Origin: Deltaproteobacteria bacterium
Lineage (GTDB): Bacteria > Desulfobacterota > Desulfobacteria > Desulfobacterales > JAUVVS01
DNA length: 7,938 nucleotides
Assembly: GCA_030604545.1 (NCBI GenBank)
Contig: JAUVVS010000077.1
Coordinates: 1-7,938, forward strand
Direction of reading: 5' to 3'
Shown here: piece by piece, positions 7,296 to 7,938 of the stretch
How the letters are laid out: each line of letters starts with the position of its first letter
How positions within the stretch are numbered: the first letter of the stretch is position 1
The notes under the pieces: model-generated
The model's database searches: none
The model's input: only the letters and a program-made list of their open reading frames with translations
What the model was told of the DNA's origin: nothing
Program-made: the position numbers and the translations under genes

Positions 7296-7323
7296 GCGGG
7301 TTCAAATCCCGTCGTCCCCGCCA
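7296..7323 (+). pseudogene. 3' end of a tRNA-Asp-like gene
   Basis: Directly after the CCA of tRNA-Val comes a complete T-arm (GCGGG-TTCAAAT-CCCGT), an acceptor 3' strand CGTCCCC, discriminator G and CCA. The rest of the tRNA is absent. G73 and the general sequence resemble bacterial tRNA-Asp. Such 28-base 3' tRNA ends are typical relics of integration (attachment sites) or of recombination between neighbouring tRNA genes. No 5' partner GGGGACG lies in this window. Confidence 0.7.
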
Positions 7324-7331
7324 GTGAAATC

Positions 7332-7365
7332 AAAGACTTACGAGAAATCGCAGGTCCTTTTCTCT
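7332..7365 (+). terminator. Terminator-like hairpin after the tRNA cluster
   Basis: GACTTACGA (7335-7343) and TCGCAGGTC (7348-7356) pair over nine positions with one T-G pair and one A-C mismatch, closed by a GAAA tetraloop and followed by CTTTTCTC. The flanking AAA and TTT can extend the stem. This suits a modest intrinsic terminator for the tRNA transcript, and it lies 11 bases after the last tRNA fragment. Confidence 0.45.
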
Positions 7366-7485
7366 TTCCATAATATTCGTTTTCCAACCCTATTTCCAAC
7401 CTCGAAGAGCATTCAGTCTAAATATTCGGTTAGCCACCTCCCATTTAAGATGGAAGACCCCATTGCTACCCCAGCCACAAGGAAC

Positions 7486-7694
7486 TCAAGACTTATAGGA
7501 TAGCCACATTTTTCCGTCTCGCATAACCTGGGCCAGGAATGAAAGAACCTCATCAGAGGTAACGCTGTCGATTTCCCTCTTCCTAAAGCTCTCGTTGAAG
7601 CGGATCAGGATGAACTGGTAGGCTTTTAAAGAGTTTTTTTTGAGTTGTTTCTGTGGTAATCTAAACAGAATTCGGCCGCTTGAGAAATTTGCAT
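7486..7694 (-). pseudogene. N-terminal remnant of a tyrosine recombinase / phage-type integrase
   Basis: The minus strand has an ideal AAGGAGG (7707-7701) six bases before ATG 7694. The first 20 codons run MQISQAAEFCLDYHRNNSKK, then an A8 run (T8 at 7634-7641 on the plus strand) breaks the frame and a stop follows at 7628-7626. In the -1 frame the text continues sensibly: NSLKAYQFILIRFNESF, then REIDSVTSDEVLSFLAQV, ending at a TGA at 7488-7486. Together these 69 residues resemble the SAM-like core-binding domain that begins tyrosine recombinases (pattern NSKKN..L.AY ... I.S.TSDEVLSFL). The catalytic domain with R, H, R and Y is wholly absent; such enzymes usually run near 300 aa. The two defects suggest a decayed integrase. 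The family call is from memory of the pattern and needs a profile search. Confidence 0.55.
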
Positions 7695-7938
7695 AGTAAA
7701 CCTCCTTGGTCTTGTTGAGTGTGGCTTAGGCCTCCAGCAGGAGTCTAGGATAACCAGTTGAAATAATCAAGCAGTGAGGCCTGATGGCGGATGCGCGATT
7801 TTGGCAAGTTACCTACAATCGGGATAAGTCTGAAATTCACCTTGCAGGTGGCCGAGGTCCAACTCTCCGGGCAGCCTTATGTTATTAAGTAGTGGTAGAG
7901 ACCCTTATGGAAGCACCGGTGAATTGGTGGAATCCCTC
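7695..7938. other. Unassigned accessory DNA upstream of the integrase remnant
   Basis: These 244 bases contain no tRNA and no open frame that I recognise on either strand. The longest minus-strand frame near 7740-7880 has no plausible start with a ribosome-binding site. A possible minus-strand promoter for the integrase remnant is TTGATT (7770-7765), 17 bases, then TAGACT (7747-7742), 47 bases before its ATG. The stretch looks less AT-rich by eye than the core genes, fitting imported DNA. It runs off the window end, so it may be the edge of a larger element. Confidence 0.35.
7742..7770 (-). promoter_or_regulatory. Possible promoter of the integrase remnant
   Basis: Minus-strand TTGATT (7770-7765) and TAGACT (7747-7742) are 17 bases apart, with four to five matches to the -35 and four to the -10 consensus. 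It lies 47 bases upstream of the ATG at 7694. Together with the intact Shine-Dalgarno it suggests the start of the integrase gene retains its expression signals although the coding part is broken. Confidence 0.3.

Noticed and set aside
7082..7327. 81-codon open frame on the plus strand over the tRNA cluster
   Set aside because: Its product (GRVAQLGEHRPYKPGVTGSS-type text) is the well-known false translation of tRNA sequence; it overlaps tRNA-Val and its copies.
7332..7485. CRISPR array, toxin-antitoxin pair or defence gene beyond the tRNA cluster
   Set aside because: No spaced repeats and no complete open frame with a ribosome-binding site are present; only the terminator-like hairpin and the tail beyond the integrase relic are seen.
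7914..7921. CACCGGTG palindrome near the right edge
   Set aside because: An 8-bp palindrome is expected by chance in a window of this size and has no supporting context.

Overview
The window looks like the chromosome of an AT-rich Gram-negative bacterium, most likely a sulfate-reducer-type Desulfobacterota (formerly Deltaproteobacteria, Desulfobacterales-like). This rests on the style of the proteins and on the gene order tRNA-Leu / tig / clpP / clpX / lon. It is inference from family knowledge; no search was run.

Left part (1-1100): on the minus strand lie a tRNA-Pro(TGG) and a gene for an exported N-acetylmuramoyl-L-alanine amidase (Amidase_3 type). Diverging from them on the plus strand is a tRNA-Leu(TAG).

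Centre (1165-7014): a protein quality-control block reads rightwards. It holds trigger factor (tig, nascent-chain chaperone and prolyl isomerase), ClpP (serine peptidase), ClpX (its AAA+ unfoldase) and LonA (a single-chain AAA+ Ser/Lys protease). clpP and clpX are separated by one base, and 28 bases separate tig from clpP, so these three look like one transcript. Ribosome-binding-site spacing places the true clpP start at GTG 2525 and the true clpX start at ATG 3141, each slightly inside the longest open frame. Between clpX and lon sits a 152-bp structured palindromic element. It has 24-bp near-perfect terminal inverted repeats, an inner inverted repeat, and two self-complementary arms. It begins on the base after the clpX stop codon and resembles a MITE/REP-type miniature element.

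Right part (7015-7938): a promoter-like TTGACA box leads into a scrambled tRNA cluster. In order it holds a tRNA-Val-like pseudogene that lost its T-arm and acceptor 3' strand, a short fragment resembling the 5' part of another tRNA (Asn-like), an intact tRNA-Val(TAC), and the last 28 nt of a tRNA-Asp-like gene joined directly to the CCA of tRNA-Val. Beyond an imperfect terminator-like hairpin lies, on the minus strand, a broken gene start resembling the N-terminal core-binding domain of a tyrosine recombinase. It has an excellent Shine-Dalgarno, an A8 run where the reading frame shifts by -1, and no catalytic domain. This end looks like accessory DNA at a tRNA recombination hotspot. The remaining sequence to 7938 contains no gene I recognise.

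No wholly new multi-gene system is visible. The least explained parts are the clpX-lon palindromic element and the tRNA mosaic with the integrase relic.
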